Source: an uncultured Spirochaetales bacterium (GTDB taxonomy: Bacteria > Spirochaetota > Spirochaetia > Sphaerochaetales > Sphaerochaetaceae). From it: a stretch of DNA of 64,000 nucleotides. Made by a program: the position numbers and the translations under genes. This document shows positions 56,301 through 64,000 of this stretch, piece after piece (within the stretch, counting starts at the first letter, position 1; every line of letters begins with the position of its first letter). The notes beneath the pieces were generated by a model. It searched no databases, had not been told where the DNA came from, and saw only the letters and a list, made by a program, of their open reading frames with translations. The DNA lies in NCBI GenBank assembly GCA_902797395.1, contig CADBSO010000034.1, positions 52,517 to 116,516 of the forward strand, given 5' to 3'.

Positions 56301-59295
56301 TACTGGCGGTTGGTTTGTCGGAAATGCGGCTGCCGGCAGAATATACTGGTTGGATAATGAGATTTCATATGTATCCCAACCGCAATCCGTGTCTGTTTCC
56401 CCCGCTTTAACGAACATGGAAGCGGGCGACAGCATAAGGCTTAAGGCTAAGGTTCTTCCTTTCGGCTCGAGGCAGGATGTTGTCTGGGAAAGCTCTGCGC
56501 CGTCAGTAGTGTCTGTAGGCTCTGATGGCAAGGTTATGTGCCTTGCTTCAGGCGATGCGACTGTTTCGGCATCCGCATTGGAAGGCGGATTTCCTGCTTC
56601 GCTCGATATTCATGTTTCCGATGCTACGGAAATGAAGGCTCTTGAATTCTCATCTCCAACCATATTTTCCATTGAGACTGAAGTCGGCAAGACATGGGAT
56701 GGGGAGCTTCTCTATTCCGCTGCCTTTCCATCGGCTGATTGGCAGGAGTGGGATGGCGAGCGGATATTGTCGGGATTGGGGTCCGATGGCGAGTTCCATA
56801 TTTTCATCAGGGGCATTGGAAATACCAGAATGGCATCCGTATCATCTCATGGTGTTCCGAGCGCTGACGGCAAATGGATTCTGACCGGAACCGATGTTGT
56901 GGCGAATGGCGATATAAGATGCCTTTTGGATTATGCCGATATTGATGATGCGAAAATGTCGGAATACTGCTTTTATCATTTGTTTGACGGATGCTCCGCA
57001 TTGGTGCGATCGCCTGATTTGGGCGGAACAGTTCTCTCCAGAGGATGCTATGAGGGCATGCTTTCCGGTACGGCGGTAACATCTGCTCCGGTTTTGCCAG
57101 CTGTTGTTTTGCCGGCGGAATGCTATAAGGACATGTTCAAGGGCTGCCGCCGTTTGGAGACTGTTCCTGACCTTGGTGTTGCGGATCCTGCCAGCGATTG
57201 CTTTTCCGGAATGTTCGAGGGGTGTGTGTCGTTGAGGTTTTCCTCCAAGCGTGATGGCGAGTATTCCAACAGGTTTGCGATCGGATTGCCTTTATCGCGA
57301 TTAGAGGCGGATTCGCCTGCGGATGCTGAAGCGGTTGGGGCAATGGCTTGCAACATGCTCAAGGATACGGCTGGCGAATATGACTCGGATCCTGTTTTCG
57401 GTTCCGTTTTATGGACAGCTAATAGGATGATTTCCGCATCTGAGGTTACTGTTCGGGAATTGTCGCTGTCGACAACGTCCTCACTTCTTGAAGTCATGCA
57501 GAAGATTTCACTAGCTCACTCCGTTTTGCCGGAAAATGCTACGAATCAGCTTGTCGTCTGGTCTTCTGACAATCCCGCTGTGGCGACGGTGAGCAGGAAG
57601 GGGATAGTGTCCGGAATATCGCCTGGAACCGCCGTTATAACGGCATCTCTTGATGATGGAAGTCTGCAGGCGCAATATGAAGTTACGGTAAGCAAATCGG
57701 ATTGTGTGGAATTCATAAGTCCTTCCGGCTTTTCAATAAGAACCGCCAATTTAAGTAAGAATTGGAATGGGACGATTCAATACAGGACTGCGGATGGCGG
57801 ATGGACGACATGGGACGGTTCGGTTCCGATTGCAGCTATGAAAGCGGATGGCGATGATAGGTTCAGGTTATTTATGCGAGGTTCGGGCAATTCGATTTTG
57901 TCAGGTCCGTTGGGCTCTGGCGTTCCGGATAAGAGATGGATAATAGACGGAGGCAATATTGATTGCGCGGGAGATATGGCCAATCTTCTTGATTTCGATT
58001 CTGCCAAGCCCGGAAATATGGATCAGTACTGTTTCGCAGGGCTTTTCTACGGATGTGATGCTCTTATAAGCGCGCCGTCATTGAGCATGATGTCTCTTAG
58101 TGATGACTGCTATCATTCGATGTTTGAGAATTGCACCAATCTGATGCTTGCTTCCGAGCTTCCTGCAATTGATTTGAAGCCTGCTTGCTATATGAGAATG
58201 TTCAGCGGATGCTCGTCTCTTGTGGCTGCTGCCAGAACGCTTCCGGCCCTGTCCGCCGTTGATTATTGCTATGAGGGCATGTTCAGCGGATGCTCGTCAT
58301 TGGTTGACGCCCCCTCGTTTGTGATATCGGATGCGGAGGTTCAGGTTCAGGATGGAAAATGCGTGGCGCAGGAAGGCGTGGCGCGAGGGATGTTTCAGGA
58401 TTGTGTCTCTCTTAGGAGAGTGGATGCTGTCCTTTCGGCTCCTGTTCTCGGAAATGCCGCTTATTATGAGATGTTCTCAGGTTGTGTTTCGCTGGAGAAT
58501 GCGCCGGAAATAGGCGCCGTTTCGATAGGCAAGGAATGCATGTATCGCATGTTCTGCGATTGCAGATCGCTTAAGGAGGCGCCTTATATGCTTTCAGCGG
58601 AGAGCCTGCCTTCCGGCGGATATCCGGGAATATTGGATACCAAGGGCTGCTATCAGGAGATGTTCTCGGGTTGCGTTTCTCTTGAAACGCCTCCGATCAT
58701 ATGCGCGACAAGCCTTGCCAGCATGTGTTTCGGTCTTATGTTTGAGAATTGCAAATCGCTCAATAAGCTTCCGGCTATAGTCGCGGATGTTTTTCCGGTC
58801 AGAGCCAACAACGCTTGCGAAGGCATGTTCAAAGGCTGTTCGTCAATCGAATTGCTTAAAAGCAGGACTTCAGGATGTTCCAATGGATTCAGGATTCCTA
58901 GAATGGAGAATCCTACCGCAAGCATAACGCGTGATATGTTCTATGGTACTTGCGGAGATTTCGCAAAGGACGGAACGGCATATCATAATGCGGTTTTCTA
59001 TACTTCGAATGAAATTCTCTGGCCTTATGATTTGGACGGATTTTCCATGGAGGCTGATTCCAAAAACGGCAATTCGCAGCGTATTGCTGTTGGCGAATCG
59101 CTTCAGCTTGCAATACGTCCGAGTCGTTATGGCATGAATCCGAAGGTCGTATGGGAATCTCTTGATGAGAAGACGGCTGAAGTAGGTCAGAATGGCTGCG
59201 TGATTGCTCTTGCGGAGGGAACCGCCGCAATCAAGGCGATAAGTCCTTCTGGTGCTATGGCGGTTTATGAGATTCAGATAAGCTTGTCCCGTTAA
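53362..59295 (+). CDS. Giant surface lipoprotein with Big_2-like domains and BspA-like LRR blocks (1977 aa)
   Basis: Signal peptide with lipobox LVLSC (residues 1-31). At least seven Ig-like (Big_2-type) domains are recognisable from the pattern 'V..I..i..p...l..G....L...v.PedAt...v.WsSsd..vA.Vs.dG.v.a...G.a.Itv': at about 370-450, 453-540, 541-625, 626-710, 1010-1090, 1370-1447 and 1895-1977. Three composite LRR modules interleave, each opening with 'NWxGxLxYS...WxxWDG...FxRGxGN' (about 712, 1092 and 1447) and continuing with BspA-like leucine-rich repeats 'gCYxxMFxGCxSL'; I count about 18 repeat units in all (4, 4 and 10). ATG 53362 is used; its ribosome-binding site is weak. It is a probable surface adhesin. 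Confidence 0.85.
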   Translation: MRLCESRLGGVYARIGLFLIFLLFSALVLSCPSAEEPAPKVGFLVNDYAIMSDGDEQFADSGGKAGLNVGDQLDVRLSLEPEAVTVDSLRFEYDRDVIDVEVLPDGRSIRVTLLKKPPDSSSVSIVAYPLDATSRKALGKLNLKLHDEAVSKIAIVVPDEDEGVWNIAQGESVRLECLLEPEDASGRNVKWAFCEDLFPEAGASDNERGKASDYLILNDDGTVVGKAAMPSYEDFGVCAYVDGASGSRIVSNVVRFNVSEAPAESMMLEGCDGFNVNHDGFGWHGVSMKPGSVGRIRAVLVPETASDEAVEWELLEKHGDIGHVISIESDDGGSLRLEAGGRTGTDYVLVRSPRRAVAETVVVSVVEREVDGVEVSPEALTMIVGDTLQLQASVRPDDATNANVNWRSSDESVAVVSDDGLVAAVGAGHADVIAISEEGAKIGKCGITINPVYVSQIRLTGSSDVIRASEAIRLGVEILPENATDKSVTFFSDSERNAVVDEAGVVTGVFMGNAVITAVANDGGGASGSYAVSVAKTPVEQVIISGDSEITLKRTESLELSARVLPEAATFKNIDWVSDNPSVISVDADGRITAHQAAGSAIVRAVSGDDSSKYGEIRVNVSELPIESVSLDHNDLAFETHGEARISIAGIMPAGVVVSRTEYFSNDESVAEVDSEGNIIAKSDGVCAITCRVGDNCGNFSEESCRVSVGRFVKLAFDRPGGTLRTGNGNANWSGLLEYSTDLMKWESWDGSEIIADPDAHCIFLRGVGVTGLTGANGADLMLDEDSVVANGGFWRLDCPDGGRASVSGDIRNLLNFEDYSEIGTLDPGAFDALFYDSEALADAGDLVLVAPCSPGIYRNMFNGCQSLTAVPSLDFTQSGLTEYCYAGMFEGCASLTRTQFLKSTELAEGCYKEMYKDCVSLVRICSFSAPTLAKDCYAGMFKGCSLLRFYDSKPDMDGCYAFSFGEKPAYGALTDVIADTGGWFVGNAAAGRIYWLDNEISYVSQPQSVSVSPALTNMEAGDSIRLKAKVLPFGSRQDVVWESSAPSVVSVGSDGKVMCLASGDATVSASALEGGFPASLDIHVSDATEMKALEFSSPTIFSIETEVGKTWDGELLYSAAFPSADWQEWDGERILSGLGSDGEFHIFIRGIGNTRMASVSSHGVPSADGKWILTGTDVVANGDIRCLLDYADIDDAKMSEYCFYHLFDGCSALVRSPDLGGTVLSRGCYEGMLSGTAVTSAPVLPAVVLPAECYKDMFKGCRRLETVPDLGVADPASDCFSGMFEGCVSLRFSSKRDGEYSNRFAIGLPLSRLEADSPADAEAVGAMACNMLKDTAGEYDSDPVFGSVLWTANRMISASEVTVRELSLSTTSSLLEVMQKISLAHSVLPENATNQLVVWSSDNPAVATVSRKGIVSGISPGTAVITASLDDGSLQAQYEVTVSKSDCVEFISPSGFSIRTANLSKNWNGTIQYRTADGGWTTWDGSVPIAAMKADGDDRFRLFMRGSGNSILSGPLGSGVPDKRWIIDGGNIDCAGDMANLLDFDSAKPGNMDQYCFAGLFYGCDALISAPSLSMMSLSDDCYHSMFENCTNLMLASELPAIDLKPACYMRMFSGCSSLVAAARTLPALSAVDYCYEGMFSGCSSLVDAPSFVISDAEVQVQDGKCVAQEGVARGMFQDCVSLRRVDAVLSAPVLGNAAYYEMFSGCVSLENAPEIGAVSIGKECMYRMFCDCRSLKEAPYMLSAESLPSGGYPGILDTKGCYQEMFSGCVSLETPPIICATSLASMCFGLMFENCKSLNKLPAIVADVFPVRANNACEGMFKGCSSIELLKSRTSGCSNGFRIPRMENPTASITRDMFYGTCGDFAKDGTAYHNAVFYTSNEILWPYDLDGFSMEADSKNGNSQRIAVGESLQLAIRPSRYGMNPKVVWESLDEKTAEVGQNGCVIALAEGTAAIKAISPSGAMAVYEIQISLSR

Positions 59296-59317
59296 GCGCA
59301 TGTTCTAGGGCAGGCGA

Positions 59318-59346
59318 TTGCCTAATCGTTATTATTGCCGTATAAT
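59318..59346 (+). promoter_or_regulatory. Promoter of the second BspA-like lipoprotein gene
   Basis: TTGCCT (59318-59323), a 17-bp spacer and TATAAT (59341-59346), about 75 bp before the ATG at 59421. Confidence 0.75.
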
Positions 59347-59420
59347 TTTGCAGGATGCTCCGTGAATCCGCAGACATTTCAAATTGCGGATCTTCGGTCT
59401 GCTCTCAATTCGGAGTTTTT

Positions 59421-60896
59421 ATGAAAAGGTTTTCAGTTGTTCTGTGCTGGCTGATAGGGCTTTTAGCGTTTTTTTCAGTTGTTTCATGCCCTGGCAATGC
59501 CGATGGCGGCAATGTGCCCGGAAATCCGTCTGGCGGCGGTGAGGAGGGTGAGCCATCCGGGGGAGGCGAGCCGTCCGGGGGAGGCGAGCCGACAGGTGAT
59601 ATTGCGTCTTCGGAAGGTGTGAGCGTTTTGCTGAGCGGTTTGAATTCTCCCGTATCGCTTTCCGCTAAGATAAACGGGTCCGCTGTGGCAACTGGCGCGA
59701 CTTGGAAAATAGAGAGCCAGCTTAATGATGGCGATTTGACATTGAACGGATCCAGCATTTCCGCATCGGCATATGGCGCTGCAGTTGTTTCGGCTCAGTC
59801 GAATGATGGCGGGAAAGCATTTTTGGCTGTGGCGTGCCTGCCTATCAGCAAGCAGGTTTCCGATAAGTGCCTCGTGTTCGCGAGCAGCAAGCCCTTTGTC
59901 CTCAATACTGAGAACCGAAAAAAGAATTGGGATGGCGCGCTTCAGGTCTCTACGGATGCAAGCACATGGGTGAATTGGATTGAAACGGGAGAGAATGAGG
60001 ATAGTTTTTTGACTGCAGTGGAATCCAGCAGGATTGATGGCGATAACAAGAATTATTATATTTTGGTCAGAGGAAGCGGAAATACCAAAATGACGGGGTG
60101 GATCGAGTCTGAAAGCATATTTGATTTGTCTGCGGCTTCAGGTTTCAGCCTTAACGCCAAGAACGCGGACGATGGGGTTGTTCCGGTGTTCTGCTTCGGT
60201 GACATCAGGACTCTTTTGGATTATGAGAATGTTGACGATGCGGAAATGGCCGCCGGCGCTTTTTTCAAATTGTTTCGCGGATGTTCGGGTCTTGTGAATG
60301 CGCCTGCGCTGCCGTCTCCTGTTTTAAGTAAGAATTGCTATCAGGAGATGTTCGTGGGGAATACGCCTGGCAGGAATCCGGATAATAGCATAAATGTCAT
60401 GGGAATGGTTGATTTGTTCATGGTTCCTCCGGAATTGCCTGCGACAACTCTTGCGGAAAGATGCTATGATAATATGTTCGCATGCAGGATTTCCATGGAA
60501 CAGGCTCCTGAGCTTCCGGCAACTGTCTTGGCGGAGGGGTGTTATGTCAGCATGTTCGGAGCATGCGTATCGCTTAAGTATCCGCCTAGCCTGCCTGCCA
60601 CAACCCTTGCCCCGGGTTGCTATAGCATAATGTTTAATGAATGCATCGCTTTGGATGGCATCGTGAAGCTTCCGGCGCCGGTTTCCAGCCCGTCTGAGGA
60701 TGACGGTTGTTTGGATTCGATGTATTATGCGTGCGACAATTTGAAATTGTCTGAAACCCGAACGGGTGATTATCAGAATGAGATTGTTTTTCCGTATGCC
60801 TCCGGAATGGGAGTGTTTATGAAAACAGGCGGAACATTTACCGGTGATCCTGTAGCTGGAAGAACATATTATACTTCGAACAAGGTGATAATGTAG
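59421..60896 (+). CDS. BspA-like lipoprotein, single composite module (491 aa)
   Basis: Signal peptide with lipobox VVSC (MKRFSVVLCWLIGLLAFFSV then VSC). A Gly/Glu/Pro-rich linker (NPSGGGEEGEPSGGG) is followed by one Big_2-like domain (VSVLLSGLNSPVSLSAKI). Then comes one copy of the 'NWDGxLQxS...RGSGNTKMTGW' opening, about six 'CYxxMFxxC' repeats and a cap (GTFTGDPVAGRTYYTSNKVI) shared with the giant protein. It is a short paralogue of the 1977-residue neighbour. ATG 59421 follows CGGAG; the frame is open upstream without a signal peptide. It is transcribed from its own promoter. Confidence 0.85.
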   Translation: MKRFSVVLCWLIGLLAFFSVVSCPGNADGGNVPGNPSGGGEEGEPSGGGEPSGGGEPTGDIASSEGVSVLLSGLNSPVSLSAKINGSAVATGATWKIESQLNDGDLTLNGSSISASAYGAAVVSAQSNDGGKAFLAVACLPISKQVSDKCLVFASSKPFVLNTENRKKNWDGALQVSTDASTWVNWIETGENEDSFLTAVESSRIDGDNKNYYILVRGSGNTKMTGWIESESIFDLSAASGFSLNAKNADDGVVPVFCFGDIRTLLDYENVDDAEMAAGAFFKLFRGCSGLVNAPALPSPVLSKNCYQEMFVGNTPGRNPDNSINVMGMVDLFMVPPELPATTLAERCYDNMFACRISMEQAPELPATVLAEGCYVSMFGACVSLKYPPSLPATTLAPGCYSIMFNECIALDGIVKLPAPVSSPSEDDGCLDSMYYACDNLKLSETRTGDYQNEIVFPYASGMGVFMKTGGTFTGDPVAGRTYYTSNKVIM

Positions 60897-60935
60897 GGCG
60901 GAGCAATTTGATGTCGATGGCTTGCATTCAGGCTG

Positions 60936-60964
60936 TTGAATCAATGGTTTTATTCTAGTATAAT
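60936..60964 (+). promoter_or_regulatory. Promoter of the last two lipoprotein genes
   Basis: TTGAAT (60936-60941), a 17-bp spacer and TATAAT (60959-60964). The leader of about 150 nt before the ATG at 61122 is AT-rich and holds a perfect CATTTTAAAATG palindrome near 60990-61002. Confidence 0.7.
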
Positions 60965-61121
60965 TTGGAATATCGGAGATTCTTCAGGATTCATTTTAAA
61001 ATGATGTGAAATTTATTTGAATCAGGATATTCTTCGAGAAAGTCGTAAATGTCGTTTTGATGTTTTTGAAGTCGAACCGCATTGCAGGAGCATGCGGATT
61101 ATGTGATATTCGGGAGATGGT

Positions 61122-61760
61122 ATGATTCGTAATGGAATAATAAGAGGCTTGTTGGCATTGGTTGCTTTTGGCTTTTTTGTCTCGTGCCAGCCTAGCGGGT
61201 CGAATCCTTCCGGCGGTTTTGCGCCGGAGACGATTTCCGCTGATGATATGAAAACCGCTATTAGGGTAATCACGGAAGCGTTCGAGCGAAACGAAGGCAG
61301 CAATGTTGTTTTGACTTCGTTTGTCATCGAAGGACAGAGTTTGGGAGCGAACAGGGAATTTGAGAGCACTATGTTGTTCAAGTTCGATGGCAACAATAGC
61401 TTCTACCGTAAGGATGTATGGCAGGGCGATACGATGGAGTCGTGGGAGACGTATGATAAGAACAATCAAGCCGCGCCATGGACCATTGTTCGTGGGGGCG
61501 AAACCAGAACGGATGCGTGGAGCGAAATGTACGATCAGCTTTCGTATATCTCATTGTCTGACAATGAGATCGAGGCAGCAGTTCCGGACGAGAATCATTA
61601 TTACAATTTCACTGTGGGAACAAAGAGGGTTAAATTGGGGTTCAGCGATTCGAAATTGAGGTATATTGACATGCGTGAAAATCTGCATGCAGGAGAATAT
61701 GAATATGAGTTGTATGTAAAGGATTATGGCGAAACCGTTGTGATCCCTAATCATAATTGA
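61122..61760 (+). CDS. Small lipoprotein of unknown function (212 aa)
   Basis: Signal peptide with lipobox FVSC (MIRNGIIRGLLALVAFGFF then VSC). The mature part is a soluble, probably alpha/beta domain of unknown family with a helical start (MKTAIRVITEAFERNEGSN), a mid-strand set (TMLFKFDGNNSFYRKDVW), and a C-terminal strand pair (YYNFTVGTKRVKLGFSDSK). ATG 61122 follows GGGAGATGG. The thioredoxin-fold lipoprotein gene follows 16 nt after its stop; they likely form one unit from the 60936 promoter. Confidence 0.75.
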   Translation: MIRNGIIRGLLALVAFGFFVSCQPSGSNPSGGFAPETISADDMKTAIRVITEAFERNEGSNVVLTSFVIEGQSLGANREFESTMLFKFDGNNSFYRKDVWQGDTMESWETYDKNNQAAPWTIVRGGETRTDAWSEMYDQLSYISLSDNEIEAAVPDENHYYNFTVGTKRVKLGFSDSKLRYIDMRENLHAGEYEYELYVKDYGETVVIPNHN

Positions 61761-61776
61761 TTGAGAGGTAAAGCAT

Positions 61777-63066
61777 ATGAATATGATGAAAAAAGCGCTT
61801 TGGATTGTTCTCGCATGCTGCTTCGCGTTTTCGTGCAGTCTTGCGAACTTGATTTCCGGTACGGGCAGGCTTGTGGAGATGGACGATTCGAATGCGTCTG
61901 AATTCAGGAGCATAGTAGAGAAATCGAATGATATTCCCGTGATGGTTCTTATGTATCGCGACAGCGATTCCAATAAGGATGAGATCAGCGGCTGTGTTGA
62001 TGAGGTTGCCAGGGACAAGGAGTATTCGAGCGTCAAATTCTACAAGGTGAGGATTTCTTCTTCCTCATCTGAAATGGTGGCATCCAAAGCCGAGCGCGAT
62101 AGCATTGGAAGGTATGTGAGCGATCTTGCCGGACTCGGATCTGATTTTTCCACACCGGTGCTGGTTACGTTCAAGGGTGGCGAAAAAGTCGGTCAGCCTA
62201 GAACCGGAGCTGCGATAACGAAGGATGCTGTCAAGAGCATTGCCAACGAATACAAGCCCGCCGCATCTTGCGATGGCGACGGCTGCGCCGATGATGCGCC
62301 GAATGGCGACGGTGAGGGGTGCGATGGCGGCGACTGCACCGATGATGCGCCGAATGGCGACGGTGAGGGATGTGATGGTGATAGTTGCACTGATAACCCG
62401 TCGAGCGGCGATCAGGCGCCGTCTGGCCAGGATGGTGGCGATTTTGAGGTGTCCGGCAATGGAAAGTATGTCGAGATAACCAGTGACGCAGCTTATAAGG
62501 CGTTGGTTGCCGATAACACATCGGATGTCATAGTTGTTGATTTTTGGAAGGGTCAGTGCGCCTTGTGTTTCTATATGGAATCGAAAATGAAGGCTTTGGC
62601 GCAAGCATATAAGAGTGTGAAGTTCTATAATGTCCAGGCATATGGCACCAATTGGCCAACGGAGGTTCCTGATAATATGGATTGGAATTATTTTAGAACA
62701 TCCGAATATCATCAGCAGTTCCTGGATGATGGGTACAGCGACACCGGAAACAATTTGGAAACATATCGTCAAATAGTGGAGTGGGAATGGATGCAGCATA
62801 GCGGCAACAGGGATGAGTTGCTTGCATTTTTTAATAAGGGCAAGAACAACTTGAGAGTTGCAAGCTCGTATGCTTATGATGCGGAAAACGAATTGTGCAG
62901 TACAAACCCTTCTGATTACATTGGGCCTTCTGGTTATACTCCGAGGGTAATGATATTCAAAAATGGTGTTATAAAGAAGATAATTTCCGGAAGTCAGGAT
63001 GGTGATAAAAAAGGTTGGGCTACGGAACAGAGTGTTTTGGAGAGCGCTATTGAAAGCGTGCTTTGA
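61777..63066 (+). CDS. Lipoprotein with two thioredoxin-like domains (429 aa)
   Basis: Signal peptide with lipobox AFSC (MNMMKKALWIVLACCF then AFSC). Residues ~35-160 resemble a thioredoxin-like fold lacking the CxxC (IPVMVLMYRDSDSNK). Residues about 165-210 are Asp/Gly/Cys repeats (CDGDGCADDAPNGDGEG). Residues 225-429 form a second thioredoxin-like domain with an active-site-type C261-x2-C264 (VVDFWKGQCALCFYM) and a cis-Pro motif (YTPRVMIFKNGV). A role in extracytoplasmic thiol-disulphide exchange is inferred. ATG 61777 follows GAGAGG. It ends 260 nt before the terminator at 63326. Confidence 0.8.
   Translation: MNMMKKALWIVLACCFAFSCSLANLISGTGRLVEMDDSNASEFRSIVEKSNDIPVMVLMYRDSDSNKDEISGCVDEVARDKEYSSVKFYKVRISSSSSEMVASKAERDSIGRYVSDLAGLGSDFSTPVLVTFKGGEKVGQPRTGAAITKDAVKSIANEYKPAASCDGDGCADDAPNGDGEGCDGGDCTDDAPNGDGEGCDGDSCTDNPSSGDQAPSGQDGGDFEVSGNGKYVEITSDAAYKALVADNTSDVIVVDFWKGQCALCFYMESKMKALAQAYKSVKFYNVQAYGTNWPTEVPDNMDWNYFRTSEYHQQFLDDGYSDTGNNLETYRQIVEWEWMQHSGNRDELLAFFNKGKNNLRVASSYAYDAENELCSTNPSDYIGPSGYTPRVMIFKNGVIKKIISGSQDGDKKGWATEQSVLESAIESVL
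62269..62400 (+). repeat. 51-bp Cys/Asp/Gly tandem repeat in the thioredoxin-fold lipoprotein gene
   Basis: Two full 51-bp units (62269-62319 and 62320-62370) and a diverged partial third encode CDGDGCADDAPNGDGEG-type 17-residue peptide with CX4C pairs. Confidence 0.9.
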
Positions 63067-63325
63067 TTGGTTTTGAAGGAAAAGGATTCGGGCTATAAAC
63101 GCTCTGAAGCTTCAAATCAAAGAGGTTTTTCAAAACCACTTCCTTCATGCTGCTCGCTCTTTTGAATCTGGGCATAAATCCGACGGATTCCTCTTGAAAA
63201 CCCCAACGTTTTGTCTTGAGAAAAGGCAAAACGCAGTATTCGCGGTTTTCCCGAAGAATGCCCTGATTCAAAATAGCCTTCGCATCATTTTGAAATGAGT
63301 TTTGAAAAAAAACTCTAAAAAAAAT
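63067..63325 (+). other. Intergenic stretch after the last lipoprotein
   Basis: About 260 bp, AT-rich, with no convincing gene on either strand. It is bounded on the right by the terminator at 63326. Confidence 0.7.
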
Positions 63326-63361
63326 AGCCGTCGTGACCCGTGAGGTTAGCGACGGCTTTTT
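63326..63361 (+). terminator. Intrinsic terminator, possibly bidirectional
   Basis: AGCCGTCG (63326-63333) pairs with CGACGGCT (63350-63357); TGACC and GGTTA continue the stem across a bulge. It is followed by a T-rich TTTTTCTT tract and preceded by a run of A, so it could act in both directions. Confidence 0.88.
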
Positions 63362-64000
63362 CTTGAATTCGCGTTACCGCATTAAATGAGTGATTGGTTT
63401 ATCGCCCGAAGTTCGAGCTGGAATCCTGACGCGTATTCGGGTCCGAGGTGCAATTTTTTCGCTGGCGTAAAAATTGTTCGGGATGAGAAACCCGTTGATC
63501 CAGTTCCGAGGCAAGGCAGGGCAATACGACAATACTTTGTGTATCGTGTCGCGCATGCGGCGTGTAGTCGCTTCGATCCTGCGGCCCGCCCGCCCCGCAG
63601 GCCCGCTTGAGCGGCCCTTGCGGAATCATGCCGTGTCCGTTCGCCCGGAATGAAAGTGGACATTGCTCGGCTTCCGGAATGCGTCAGGTTTTCCGCTCTC
63701 CTTCCGCCCGGACGGCCGCGCCAGCCTTCCGCCATGCGCTCCGTTCCGGACCGCATCGCGGGGCGGGCATCAGGTTTCCGATTATATCATTCCAGCATCC
63801 GGCGCTGCTGGAACGTAGTCGCTCCGATCCTGCGGCCCGCCCGCCCCGCAGGCCCGCTTGAGCGGCCCTTGCGGAATTATGTCGTGTCCGTTCGCCCGGA
63901 ATGAAAGCGGACATTTTCCGGTTTCCGGAATGCGTCAGGTTTTCCGCTCTCCTTCCGCCCGGACGGCCGCGCCAGCCTTCTGCCATGCGCTCCGTTCCGG
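63362..64000. repeat. GC-rich repeat region at the right edge
   Basis: The stretch is gene-free. From 63564 a ~186-bp GC-rich unit is present, and it returns at 63815 with a 251-bp period, nearly identical through the edge of the window. Parts are homologous to the region near 1339-1560 (for example the GTAGTCGCT...GCGGCCCGCCCG core and the GAATGAAAG(T/C)GG stretch), and AATACTTTGTGTAT is shared with 1669-1682. Open frames here are GC-rich artefacts. Confidence 0.85.

Noticed and set aside
63382..63986. Several overlapping GC-rich open frames at the right edge
   Set aside because: They lie in the tandem repeat and look like repeat artefacts.

Overview
The window looks like a bacterial chromosome segment from a spirochaete-like organism, probably a host-associated Treponema relative. 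This is inference: there is no rRNA or tRNA to settle it. Supporting signs are seven predicted lipoproteins with relaxed lipoboxes (usually Ser, once Thr, just before the Cys), BspA-like repeat surface proteins, an SUMF1-domain lipoprotein, and an elongation factor G of the EF-G2 type. Genes are tightly packed, coding GC is roughly 40-50%, and several well-formed sigma-70-type promoters and intrinsic terminators are visible.

Left flank (1-12434): the end of an oligoendopeptidase F gene, a GC-rich non-coding repeat region, enolase (minus strand) divergent from rubrerythrin across a shared dyad, a TrmA/RlmD-type RNA methyltransferase and a lipoprotein. A compact plus-strand run follows: an AAA ATPase and a RloB-like protein (a two-gene defence-type pair), gltX, a HAD phosphatase, a riboflavin-kinase-only protein and a PflX-like radical SAM protein.

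Centre (12512-43177): about 30 kb of plus-strand genes that I read as a divergent contractile-injection-system (CIS, phage-tail-like) cluster, interrupted only by gpmI. It holds two tube-domain proteins, two Afp7/Pvc7-like tube-to-hub adaptors, three gp27/gpD-like hub candidates, three OB-fold spike candidates (two very large and paralogous), a possible PAAR-like tip, a 1753-residue repeat protein, a 736-residue orphan and a 67-residue protein. I see no sheath, wedge, tape-measure, cap or AAA+ ATPase gene, although both borders of the cluster lie inside the window. Tube, adaptor, hub and spike proteins carry unusual Lys/Asp/Glu-rich low-complexity extensions, and hub and spike share a C-terminal motif. 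This is the strongest candidate for an undescribed system.

Right flank (43328-64000): a 1401-residue SUMF1-domain lipoprotein, an M30-like metalloprotease lipoprotein, then ychF and an EF-G2-type fusA on the minus strand. Next come two BspA-like repeat lipoproteins built from one composite module, a small lipoprotein and a thioredoxin-fold lipoprotein. The window ends in GC-rich repeats related to those near its start.
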